A stretch of 64,000 bases of DNA from VAZQ01 sp963821505. GTDB lineage: Bacteria; Pseudomonadota; Alphaproteobacteria; Rhizobiales; Xanthobacteraceae. Location of the stretch: contig CAWGEH010000034.1 of assembly GCA_963821505.1 (NCBI GenBank), positions 620,001 to 684,000 on the forward strand, given 5' to 3'. This document shows, in pieces, positions 56,500 to 64,000 of the stretch. Under the pieces are notes generated by a model, which made no database searches, was not told where the DNA came from, and saw only the letters and a list, made by a program, of their open reading frames with translations. Within the stretch, counting starts at the first letter, position 1, and every line of letters begins with the position of its first letter. The translations under genes were made by a program, and so were the position numbers.

Positions 56500-58852
56500 A
56501 TGGACCAGCGTTCGCCGGGCCCGCACAGTGATGTACACCCTTTCGGCCTGGCCGAGGCTGAGGCGCAACGTCGCCTGAAGCAGTATGGGCCGAACGAGGT
56601 TCCTGAGCGGCGCAACCATCCGCTGCTTACGCTTCTGAAGAAGTTTTGGGGGCCGATCCCCTGGATGCTGGAAGCGACCATCCTGCTTCAAGTTCTGCTC
56701 GGCAAGGGTGGTGAGGCAGCGGTCATCGCCATGCTGCTCGGCGTCAACGCCCTGATCAGCTTCGTGGAGGAAGGCCGCGCCAGCAAGGCGCTTGAGCTCC
56801 TGAGGCATCGACTGACGGCCACAGCGCGTGTGCTCCGCGACGGCGTTTGGCGCTCGACGGCCTCGGCTAGCCTGGTTCCGGGCGACGTGGTCCATCTCCG
56901 CATGGGCGATCTCTCACCAGCCGATGTCCGGATCGTCGAGGGCGAAGTGCTGCTCGATCAGTCCGCCTTGACCGGCGAGTCCGTGGCCGTTGAAGCCGGT
57001 GCCGGAACGATGGCCTATGCGGCCGCGATCGTGCGGCGCGGTGAGGCCACCGGCGAGGTCACCGCGACCGGTCCAAGAACCTATTTCGGCAAGACGGCTG
57101 AACTGGTCAGGTCTGCGCGATCGACGAGCCATCTGGCGGTGACGATCTTCAAGATCGTCCGCATTCTCATCGCAATCGACGCCGTGCTGATCGCCGCCCT
57201 GCTGGTTTACGCCGCCTGGGCCGATCTGCCGCTGCGGGACGTGCTGCCGTTCGCTCTGATCCTGCTGGTCGCTTCGGTTCCAGTGGCGCTACCGGCGACT
57301 TTCACTCTGGCCACCGCTCTTGGTGCGGCCGAGCTGGCACGGTCCGGCGTGCTGCTGACCCGGCTCTCCGCGATCGAAGAAGCGGCGGGCATGGATGTGC
57401 TCTGCACAGACAAGACCGGCACGCTGACGGAGAACCGCCTGACGCTAGCGGCGATGCATCGTTTCACAGCCGCGTCAGACGACGAGCTGCTGCGGTTCGC
57501 CGCCCTGGCCAGCGATCCGGCGACCCAGGATCCGATCGACCTGGCCATTTTGAGTGCGGCGGGCGCGCGCAACCTGCTCGTCGATCCGCCGCGCCGGATA
57601 GAATTCGTTCCATTCGATCCGGCCAACCGCTATTCGCTCGGGCGCTATCAGGGTACCGACGGAGAGCTTTGGGTGGCCAAGGGCGCGCCACGGGCCGTCG
57701 CCGCACTGGTCGCGTCGTCGCCTGACGCCTCAGATGTGATCGCCCGCCTGGCAGCATCCGGAGCGCGCGTCCTTTCGGTGGCCTTTGGCAGCAGCCGCAC
57801 GACGTTGCGCCTGGCTGGTCTGGTTGCCCTGGAAGATCCGCCGCGCGTCGATTCCGAGGCACTGGTGAAGGGCCTCAAGGAACTCGGGATTCGGGTCGTG
57901 ATGGTGACGGGCGACAATGCCGCCACGGCCAGCGTCATCGCCCAGCGGACCGGCATCGATGGCCCGGTGGCGGCCGCCGACGCGCTCGATCATGTCGACG
58001 GTGTGCGGGCGCTGGATTACGGCGTCTACGCCCGCGTCTTTCCGGAACACAAGATCAGGCTGATCCGGCTGCTTCAATCGGGCGGCCATGTCGTGGGAAT
58101 GACAGGGGACGGTGTCAACGATGCGCCGGCACTCAAGCAGGCGGACGTTGGCATTGCGGTCGCCAGCGCCACGGATGTCGCCCGCGCCGCCGCCGGCGTG
58201 GCGCTCACCGCGCCCGGGTTGGTGGACGCCCTGACAGCGGTGCGGATCAGCCGCCGAAATCTATCAGCGTATGCTCACCTACACGATCAACAAGATCATG
58301 AAGACGCTGGAGATCGCGGTCTTCCTGACTCTCGGCGTGATCATCACCCATGTCTTCGTGATCACGCCGCTGCTGATCCTGCTGCTGCTGTTCACCAACG
58401 ACTTCGTCACCATGTCGATCGCCACAGACAACGTGGCCTACTCGCAGCGTCCGGATCGATGGAACGTGCGCACGCTGATGCTGACCGGCGGCCTGCTGGC
58501 GGCCCTGGTTCTCATACTTTCCTTCACCGTTTTCTTCGTCGGCCGCGACGTGCTCGGCCTCAAGCTGGGAGAGCTGCAGACGCTGGTCTTCGTTATGCTC
58601 GTGGCCACCGGACAGGGCAACGTCTACTTGGTCCGCGAGCGCGGCCCTTTCTGGCGGTCCCGGCCAAGCCGGTTGCTGGTGCTGAGCTCGATCATGGACC
58701 TCTTGGTCGTAGCAACACTGGCGACAACGGGTATTCTCATGACGCCGGTCAGTCTCGGACTCATAATCCTGCTGCTAGCTGTGGTTGCTGTATATCTGCT
58801 TGTTCTCGATCAGCTGAAGGTCCGAATGTTTCGCCGTCTAGCGGTCCAATGA
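56500..58852 (+). pseudogene. P-type ATPase (proton-pump type IIIA), one-base frameshift
   Basis: ATG 56500 follows GGGAG and opens GLAEAEAQRRLKQYGPNEVP. Then come LLDQSALTGES, PVALPATFTLATALGAAEL, the phosphorylation site LCTDKTGTLTEN (Asp304), VAKGAP and MTGDGVNDAPALKQADVGIA, all of the plasma-membrane proton-ATPase type. After AVRISRR the frame shifts; skipping one A in the AAA at 58257-58259 gives IYQRMLTYTINKIMKTLEIA and the remaining transmembrane region up to 58852, about 783 residues in all. Every catalytic motif lies before the shift, but helices M5-M10 depend on it. Either a fresh mutation or a homopolymer error. Confidence 0.88.
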
Positions 58853-59385
58853 CGCTGGGTGTGGCCCAAGAGGCGTCGACGTTCCGACCCTCAGGTTTTG
58901 CGCGGTCGATGTGGCGAGGCGCGGCGATCGAGATCCGATAGTCAAGTCGCTGACGGATTACTGCGTCGGCCGTTCGCACTTATGATTGCAAGGGCTGACG
59001 GTATTTTCCCGGTGGCGTGTGCCCACAGCGTGCTCGAGGAGTTTGAAAAAAATCGACCGATCGTTGCCGATAGTCGCTGAAACCGAGCAGGTTCTGAATC
59101 GGCAAAATTCTCCTTTGAATTCAAGAGCGGGATACTCTGGTGGGATCGTGGAAAATACCGCGGGCAACCGCCCGCCGGCATGACGGTCTTTTTTCTGGAT
59201 CTAACGGTTGTTGCGTTCGACGTGCTCACCGTCGTGAGCGGCACGGCGAGCGGCGCGTTCGGCACGGACGCCTCGGTGTTTGTCTCCTCACGGGTTTGCA
59301 TTATACAGGCGCGTTGAGGCTCGGATATCATTCCTCCCCTGCATTCGAGCCCATTTGAGGGTCGCCAGGCATCGGGGGGTAAACC
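58853..59385. other. Intergenic region with repeat copy A
   Basis: The 533 bases after the ATPase hold a repeat at 58995-59125 (described separately). The remainder shows no gene. GC is lower between 59050 and 59150. Confidence 0.6.
58995..59125. repeat. Dispersed repeat, copy A
   Basis: It begins CTGACGGTATTTTCC and contains a 46-base core at 59049-59094 that matches the core of copy B (60862-60907) at 42 positions. The sequence between the two blocks and after the core is only loosely similar. Both copies have the same orientation. Confidence 0.75.
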
Positions 59386-60141
59386 ATGAAGATCGTCGTC
59401 ATCGGCGGCACCGGCCTGATCGGCTCGAAGACCGTCGCCATTCTGCGCCAGGGCGGCCACGAGGTCGTCGCCGCCTCGCCCAATACCGGCGTCAACAGCA
59501 TCACCGGCGAGGGCCTCAAAGAGGCCATGGCCAGCGCGCAGGTGGTGATCGATCTCGCCAATTCGCCCTCATTTGAAGACAGGGCGGTGCTGCAATTTTT
59601 CGAGACCTCCGGCCGCAACCTTCTCGCGGCGGAGGCCGCAGCCGGGGTCGGGCACCATGTGGCGCTATCCATCGTCGGAACCGACCGGACGCCCGACAAT
59701 GGCTATTTCCGCGCCAAGGTCGCCCAAGAGAAACTGATCGAGGCCTCCGGCATCCCCTACACCATCATCCGCTCGACCCAGTTCCTGGAATTCCTCCGGG
59801 GCATCGCCGCTTCAAGTGCGGATGGAAACATCGTCAGGCTTTCGCCCGGCCTGTTCCAGCCCATCGCGGCGGACGATGTTGCTGCCGTCGTCGCCGATGT
59901 GGCGCTGGCGGCGCCGCGAAACGGCATCGTCGAGATCGCCGGCCCGGAACGTGCACCGTTCAACGAAATCGTCGCCCGCTATCTGAAGGCGATCGGCGAC
60001 CCGCGCGAGGTCGTGAGCGACCCCGAGGCCAGATACTACGGCGGCCGGGTCGAGGAGCGCTCGCTCGTGCCGTTGGGCGAAGCGCGCCTCGGCCGCATCG
60101 GTTTCGACGAATGGCTCCGCCGCTCACAGGCAGGAGCCTGA
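59386..60141 (+). CDS. NmrA-like NAD(P)-binding protein (atypical SDR)
   Basis: A 251-residue protein. The Rossmann motif MKIVVIGGTGLIGSKTVAIL opens it. AQVVIDLANSPSFED, HHVALSIVGTDR and FRAKVAQEKLIEASGIPYTI follow, with no classical YxxxK, as in NmrA/SDR_a proteins that bind or sense NAD(P) or reduce quinones. A weak ribosome site precedes it. It is followed 31 bases later by an exported cupin gene, and the pair is flanked by repeats A and B. Confidence 0.9.
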   Translation: MKIVVIGGTGLIGSKTVAILRQGGHEVVAASPNTGVNSITGEGLKEAMASAQVVIDLANSPSFEDRAVLQFFETSGRNLLAAEAAAGVGHHVALSIVGTDRTPDNGYFRAKVAQEKLIEASGIPYTIIRSTQFLEFLRGIAASSADGNIVRLSPGLFQPIAADDVAAVVADVALAAPRNGIVEIAGPERAPFNEIVARYLKAIGDPREVVSDPEARYYGGRVEERSLVPLGEARLGRIGFDEWLRRSQAGA

Positions 60142-60172
60142 TCCCCATCCGCCAACCGAAGGAAAGGGCTCC

Positions 60173-60589
60173 ATGAAACGCATCCTCTACTCGCTGCTTG
60201 TCGCCGCCCTGCCGTTCGGCAGCGTCCTCGCGGATGCGCCGAAGGAGAAGAACGCCAAGGTGACCCTCGTCTACCAGCACGAGCTGCCGAACGTCCCCGG
60301 CAAGAGCATCAAGGGTGTACTCGTCGAATATGGCCCGGGCGGTTACTCGCCTGGCCACACGCATCCCAAATCCGCCTTCATCTACGCGACCGTTCTTGAG
60401 GGGGCGATCCGCAGTCAGGTCAACGACGGACCGGTGACGACCTACAAGGCCGGACAGAGCTTCTCCGAGCTGCCCGGGGACCGTCACGGCGTCAGCGCCA
60501 ATGCCAGCAAGACGCAGCCGGCCAAGCTCCTCGCGGTGTTCGTCGTGGACACGAACGAGACGGACCTGACGATCCCATTCGGGAACTAG
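60173..60589 (+). CDS. Exported cupin-domain protein
   Basis: A 138-residue protein with a short signal peptide (MKRILYSLLVAALPFGSVLA). Cupin motif 1 is PGGYSPGHTHPKSAFIYATVLEG, with three His/Glu-type ligands (HTH..E), and motif 2 is FSELPGDRHGVSANAS, with the final His. All metal ligands are therefore present, unlike in the cupin at 14515. It probably forms a two-gene unit with the NmrA-like gene. Function unknown; quercetinase- or mannose-isomerase-like roles cannot be told apart. Confidence 0.88.
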   Translation: MKRILYSLLVAALPFGSVLADAPKEKNAKVTLVYQHELPNVPGKSIKGVLVEYGPGGYSPGHTHPKSAFIYATVLEGAIRSQVNDGPVTTYKAGQSFSELPGDRHGVSANASKTQPAKLLAVFVVDTNETDLTIPFGN

Positions 60590-60808
60590 GTTTGATGCTT
60601 TTCGGCCGGAGATATTGCGTCGCGAGATAATGCGGGACGCCGATGCATGTGTCCACGTCCTCGTAAAACCCGACGTCGCTGCGGCGCGCCGCTTCGGGCC
60701 GCCGCGTGCGAGCCGACAGGTCTCCACTTGCAGCGTGACAGGGAAGGAAGTTCCCCAACTTCGGCGACGGGAGCTGTTCAACTCCGCACAGGGATCGCGT
60801 CGTTGGCA

Positions 60809-60940
60809 CTGACGGTATTTTCCGGCACCAGGCGGATAGTGGTTCGTTGCGGCGGATGTCGAAAATCGACCGATCAATGCCGATAGACGCTGAAACCGAG
60901 CAGATTCCGAGTTCGCGGAAATCTCTATTGAAGATCAAAA
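60809..60940. repeat. Dispersed repeat, copy B
   Basis: It begins CTGACGGTATTTTCC and has its 46-base core at 60862-60907, matching copy A (59049-59094) at 42 of 46 positions in the same orientation. The two copies are 1.8 kb apart and bracket the NmrA-like and cupin genes. Confidence 0.75.
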
Positions 60941-60994
60941 GCGAATTATTTTGACGGACTGGCGCGTGGTCTCCGACCGTGCCCAGAAAAAATT

Positions 60995-61099
60995 AGCGCA
61001 TGTTCCGGAAAAGTGGGAACCGGTTTTCCGAACAGAACATGCGCAAAATCGAAGAATCTAGAGCGCATCACGATTCGACCCAATCGGGATGCGCTCTAG
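60995..61099. repeat. Two-hairpin dispersed repeat, copy 3
   Basis: Structure and sequence as in copies 31561 and 43524, with GCGCATGTTC..GAACATGCGC and TAGAGCGCATC..GATGCGCTCTA. The 38-base left portion is identical in all three copies up to the base after CCGAA. Confidence 0.88.
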
Positions 61100-61505
61100 C
61101 CCCGCAAGTTCAGCGCGTTACCATGACCCGGAATAATCGAGTGGGAGTGAGATGCGGCAGACGGAGTCCGGATCGAGATCCTGACCGGGTGAAGGCGAAA
61201 CGCTTGTGGCAGTTTGAAAAGCTGCACAGGCCCAGGCCGCCTGATCGCTGCCGGCGTCACTGCCGCACGCTCTCGCGGGGAACGCCGGTATCGAGCGCGA
61301 TCTGCCGCCGGTTGATCCAGGCCACGGTCAATCCCCGCGGCTTGCCGCCCGCGAGGGCCGCTTCGACTCCTTGCCCGTGTTGCCGGGACGCTCGGAGCCG
61401 CTGCCGGCCGCGGAGCCTCGTGCCGGCCTCATGCAGGCTGGCGCGGATGATTGGTGATTGGTACCTTCGCAAGATAGAAAAACAGCCGAATGAGGTGCAA
61501 ACAAT

Positions 61506-61901
61506 ATGAAAAAGAGCGCAACGACCAAGGGTGAATCCCCTTCTCGGCTGATCGACGCGAAGATCAAGGAACTGGACGACTGGAGGGGCAAGACGCTCTC
61601 CCATGTCCGCGCTCTCATCAAACAGGCTGACCCTGAGGTGGTCGAGGAGTGGAAGTGGAGAGGCGTTCCGGTTTGGTCTCACGATGGACTGATCTGCACC
61701 GGCGAGACGTACAAGAGCGTCGTGAAGCTGACTTTCTCCAAGGGCGCTTCGCTCAAGGACCCTTCAGGACTATTCAACTCCAGCCTTGAAGGCAACGCCA
61801 GGCGCGCTATCGATTTCCATGAGGGTGATGAAATAGATGAGGATGCCTTCAAGACGCTCATACGCGCCGCTGCAGCCCTGAACAGGTCATCGGCCCGATA
61901 G
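61506..61901 (+). CDS. DUF1801-family protein
   Basis: A 131-residue protein of the YdhG/DUF1801 fold. LSHVRALIKQADPEVVEEWKW (start about residue 33) and VPVWSHDGLICTGETYKSVVKLTF are typical, followed by LFNSSLEGNARRAIDF. The family is small, cytoplasmic and of unknown function, often near regulators. The ribosome site is weak. Short similar sequences lie on both sides (near 61371-61430 and 61941-61990). Confidence 0.88.
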   Translation: MKKSATTKGESPSRLIDAKIKELDDWRGKTLSHVRALIKQADPEVVEEWKWRGVPVWSHDGLICTGETYKSVVKLTFSKGASLKDPSGLFNSSLEGNARRAIDFHEGDEIDEDAFKTLIRAAAALNRSSAR

Positions 61902-61984
61902 TCGAATCCGGCGCCTCATGAGTTGGCGCGCGTCGACGACTTGCCCGTGACATTGACGGGGATCTTGGAGCCGCTGCTCGCCGC

Positions 61985-62623
61985 TTAGCCTCGCTTGGGC
62001 CGGCGCACGGCCCGCACCTTCCCGCTGTTTCCGCCGCCGCAGAAGAACTGATCGCCGCCGTCGGACTCGAGCCCCGACACGCTCACGCCGGCCGGCATCC
62101 CGATCCGCTCCAGGACTTCTCCCGTTCGCGGATCGACTCGGGTCAAATCGCTCGCGTCACCTTCCCAGGTGCCGTGCCAGAGCTCGCCGTCGATCCAGGT
62201 GACCCCGGTGACGAAGCGGTTGGTCTCGATGGTGCGCAGGATCGCCCCAGTCTCCGGATCGATCTGATGGATCTTGCGGTCGCGATACTGCGCCACCCAG
62301 AGCGACCCTTCCGCCCATGCGAGCCCGGAGTCACGGCCGCCGCCGGGCGCCGGGATCGTCGCGAGCACACGGCCGGTCTTCGGATCGATCTTCTGGATGC
62401 GATCCTCGGCGATCTGAAACAGGTGGCGGCCGTCGAAAGCCGTTCCTGCGTGCGCGGCGACATCGATCGAGCGCAGCAACTTACCGCTCGCCGGATCGAG
62501 CGCGTTCAGCGTCTCCCCGGCGGCAAACCAGACGTGCTGACCGTCGAACGTAACCCCGTGCACGTGGTCGACACCGGGAAAGGGTCCATATTCACGGAGG
62601 ATTTCGGCTGCTGATTGTTTCAT
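61985..62623 (-). CDS. Beta-propeller protein (glutamine-cyclotransferase/YncE-like)
   Basis: A 212-residue protein built from repeated strands: VHGVTFDGQHVWFAAGETLN, LNALDPASGKLLRSIDV, IQKIDPKTGRVLATIPAPGG, IHQIDPETGAILRTIE and LTRVDPRTGEVLERIGMP. The (I/L)..(I/V)DP.TG.(V/I)L..I unit occurs four times, as in glutaminyl-cyclase-like and Vgb-like propellers. No signal peptide, so probably cytoplasmic. The start is ATG 62623. It lies downstream of an HTH regulator on the same strand. Confidence 0.85.
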   Translation of the reverse strand: MKQSAAEILREYGPFPGVDHVHGVTFDGQHVWFAAGETLNALDPASGKLLRSIDVAAHAGTAFDGRHLFQIAEDRIQKIDPKTGRVLATIPAPGGGRDSGLAWAEGSLWVAQYRDRKIHQIDPETGAILRTIETNRFVTGVTWIDGELWHGTWEGDASDLTRVDPRTGEVLERIGMPAGVSVSGLESDGGDQFFCGGGNSGKVRAVRRPKRG

Positions 62624-62702
62624 GCTTCGAACCTGGTCACATCGTTGAAGAGTGAGTCTATGACCGCTCGTGGCGCGGTCGCGCGACTTATGATTGCGGA
62701 TG

Positions 62703-63923
62703 TTAGTCGCTCGGCAGCGGACCCGGGAGTAACAAGGTTGTCGTGAAACCCGGCACGGGCGGGGTCGTCCACCGGCGCGCCCGCGCGCGCCCGTACGACT
62801 GCACCTTGCCTGCTGCCGCAAGCTGGTCGAGCGCCCGCTGCACGGTGCGCTGGCTGGCATCAAGCGCAAGCGCCAGGGCGGAGCTCGACCACGATTCACC
62901 GTCGGCGAGGAAGGCCAGCACCGACGCATGCTCCTCCTCGACGGGCCGGGCCAGCACGACGATGTCGCGTGCGCGGCGCGGCACCAGCGCAAACCCTCGC
63001 TTGGTCGCGCTCACGCCGGCCAGCGTCCGCAGCGCCGTGCGCAGCCGCCCGATCTCTACGCGCAACCGTGCGCGATGCGATTCATCGGCGTGCTTGGCCC
63101 GGAATGCCCGGGTGACGAGCGTGCCCCTCGGCACGTCGCCGGGCCACGCCTCGCCCAGCGCGCGTGCGAGCGCGAACAACACCGGACGCCTGGCGAGCGA
63201 GACCACCGTGCGTGCGTCGCGCACGACATGACGGCACCCGTCCACGACCAGCGCCTTCGACGCCAGCAGCGCCTCGACATCCGCGAGCAGGAGGAGCCGC
63301 TCGTCGCCACGCGCGATCAGGCGCGCCGCGGGCGTGTCCAGAACCAGGGATGCGCTTTCGACCTCCGCCGTCAGCGCGGGGATATCGGCGTCGCGCGCGG
63401 CGCGTTCCGCCCGGGCGAGCGCCGCGCGCGCCGTCTGCGTCCGCAGGCGCCGCATGGCGATCCCCGCCACGACCAGCTCGTGCGCGGCCTTTAATGCCGG
63501 CGGGAAGGGCGCGGGGTCGAGCTCGGCGAGCGTACGCTCGGCCTCGTCGAGGCGGCCGATCAGGAGCAGACGCCGGACCCCGAGAGTCCGCGCATGCGCG
63601 GCATTGACGCGGTCGCCGTGCTCTTCGAGCGTCGCCCGCGCTGCATCGAGCGCCTTGGCAGGCCAGCCCAGGTCGCGCGAGACGAGCGCGATCTCGGCCT
63701 CGGCGACGACACACCTGGCCCGCGCCACCGCCTCTTTCGGACCGAAGGCGCGCGCCGCGCTTCGCAAGAGGGCCTTCGCTCGAACGAGATCGCCGAGCTG
63801 CGCCATCGCGATGCCGCGCAGCGCGAGCGCAGGCGCGTCGTCACGCAGGGCGACCCGCTTCAATGCGCCGAGGGGATCACCCGTTGCGAGTGCACGCGCT
63901 GCGGCCGTGATCAGCGAGTCCAT
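62703..63923 (-). CDS. HTH transcriptional regulator with helical-repeat N-terminus
   Basis: A 406-residue protein. The N-terminal half is Ala/Arg-rich alpha-helical repeat (TPR-like: ALRGIAMAQLGDLVRAKALL and similar). A central winged-helix-like region follows (LARALGEAWPGDVPRGTL to RVEIGRLRTALRTLAGV, the layout of a BTAD/OmpR-type DNA-binding domain), and a C-terminal winged helix (ALALALDASQRTVQRALDQL, then GKVQSYGRARARRW). It may control the adjacent beta-propeller gene. The class is familiar in rhizobia but uncharacterised. Confidence 0.8.
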   Translation of the reverse strand: MDSLITAAARALATGDPLGALKRVALRDDAPALALRGIAMAQLGDLVRAKALLRSAARAFGPKEAVARARCVVAEAEIALVSRDLGWPAKALDAARATLEEHGDRVNAAHARTLGVRRLLLIGRLDEAERTLAELDPAPFPPALKAAHELVVAGIAMRRLRTQTARAALARAERAARDADIPALTAEVESASLVLDTPAARLIARGDERLLLLADVEALLASKALVVDGCRHVVRDARTVVSLARRPVLFALARALGEAWPGDVPRGTLVTRAFRAKHADESHRARLRVEIGRLRTALRTLAGVSATKRGFALVPRRARDIVVLARPVEEEHASVLAFLADGESWSSSALALALDASQRTVQRALDQLAAAGKVQSYGRARARRWTTPPVPGFTTTLLLPGPLPSD

Positions 63924-64000
63924 CGGAATCCCGCCACACTTGTAACTCCCATCGTTTCGATATCGGGCGCTAAGTGTACCCCGTGACCGACATCAACCGA
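63924..64000. other. End of window, upstream of the HTH regulator gene
   Basis: The last 77 bases should contain the promoter of the minus-strand regulator. No further gene is seen. Confidence 0.5.

Larger units (their letters stand above)
60590..61505. other. Long intergenic region with two repeats
   Basis: The 916 bases hold repeat copy B (60809-60940) and the third copy of the two-hairpin repeat (60995-61099). From 61100 to 61505 no gene is recognised. One minus-strand frame there contains AALAGGKPRGLTVAWINRRQ, which looks protein-like but matches nothing I know. Confidence 0.55.

Noticed and set aside
61257..61682. Minus-strand frame with AALAGGKPRGLTVAWINRRQ
   Set aside because: It overlaps the DUF1801 gene antisense over much of its length, and the free part matches no family I know.

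Overview
The window is high-GC DNA read throughout as long, well-spaced genes, and it looks like an alphaproteobacterial chromosome of the Hyphomicrobiales (Rhizobiales), most like the Bradyrhizobium/Xanthobacteraceae group. The reasons are the housekeeping order ppx-rlmE-MFS-guaB-MAPEG-rsmB-like-guaA, the many NMT1-, TctC/Bug- and Liv-type solute-binding proteins, a FixK/FNR-type box in front of a universal stress protein and a P-type ATPase, and hairpin-rich intergenic repeats of the kind I associate with that group. The assignment is inference; no rRNA or tRNA gene was seen.

Layout. (1) 1-7656: a plus-strand operon with the end of hyuA, hyuB, a ring-opening amidohydrolase (cyanuric acid hydrolase/barbiturase family), an SsuABC-like ABC importer and an amidase; it reads as import and hydrolysis of a cyclic amide or ureide. 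(2) 7733-8809: a small unknown protein and a hemolysin III-family membrane protein. (3) 9105-12611, minus strand: a gamma-resorcylate-decarboxylase-like amidohydrolase, an MFS carrier and an NMT1-type binding protein, divergent from an IclR regulator at 12726. (4) 12726-24655, plus strand: a large catabolic cluster with a cyclase-family hydrolase, cupin, SDR, 3-hydroxyacyl-CoA-dehydrogenase-like enzyme, complete Liv-type ABC importer, beta-keto acid cleavage enzyme (BKACE), ACMSD-like amidohydrolase and a frameshifted binding protein. (5) 24695-29439, minus strand: an orphan molybdenum hydroxylase large subunit with an MFS carrier and a Bug-type binding protein. (6) 29726-37621 and 48790-50391: the housekeeping backbone. 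(7) 37811-48399: accessory genes lying between the rsmB-like gene and guaA (binding proteins, exported cupin, two amidohydrolases, PsiF, an outer-membrane-like protein), several of them broken. (8) 50617-58852: a kdpD remnant, a TetR regulator with a clear palindromic operator candidate, two CocE/NonD hydrolases, a response-regulator stub, then a FixK-type box with usp and a proton-type P-ATPase. (9) 58853-64000: a NmrA-like protein and exported cupin flanked by two copies of a repeat, a DUF1801 protein, and a beta-propeller protein next to an HTH regulator.

Two themes stand out. The first is catabolic specialisation: two dense, transporter-coupled degradation clusters (1-7.7 kb and 12.7-23.7 kb) contain individually recognisable enzyme families in combinations whose substrate cannot be read from the sequence. 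The second is gene breakage: six otherwise well-conserved genes each carry a single-base frameshift (near 23884, 38399, 39662, 43222, 45751 and 58258), and three more genes survive only as fragments (35007, 50617, 55538). The six one-base shifts may be real decay or base-level errors in this assembly, so they should be checked before the genes are called dead.

Three near-identical copies of a two-hairpin repeat (31561, 43524, 60995) and two other inverted-repeat elements (18022, 22510) occupy intergenic spaces. No CRISPR array, insertion sequence, integrase or attachment site was seen.
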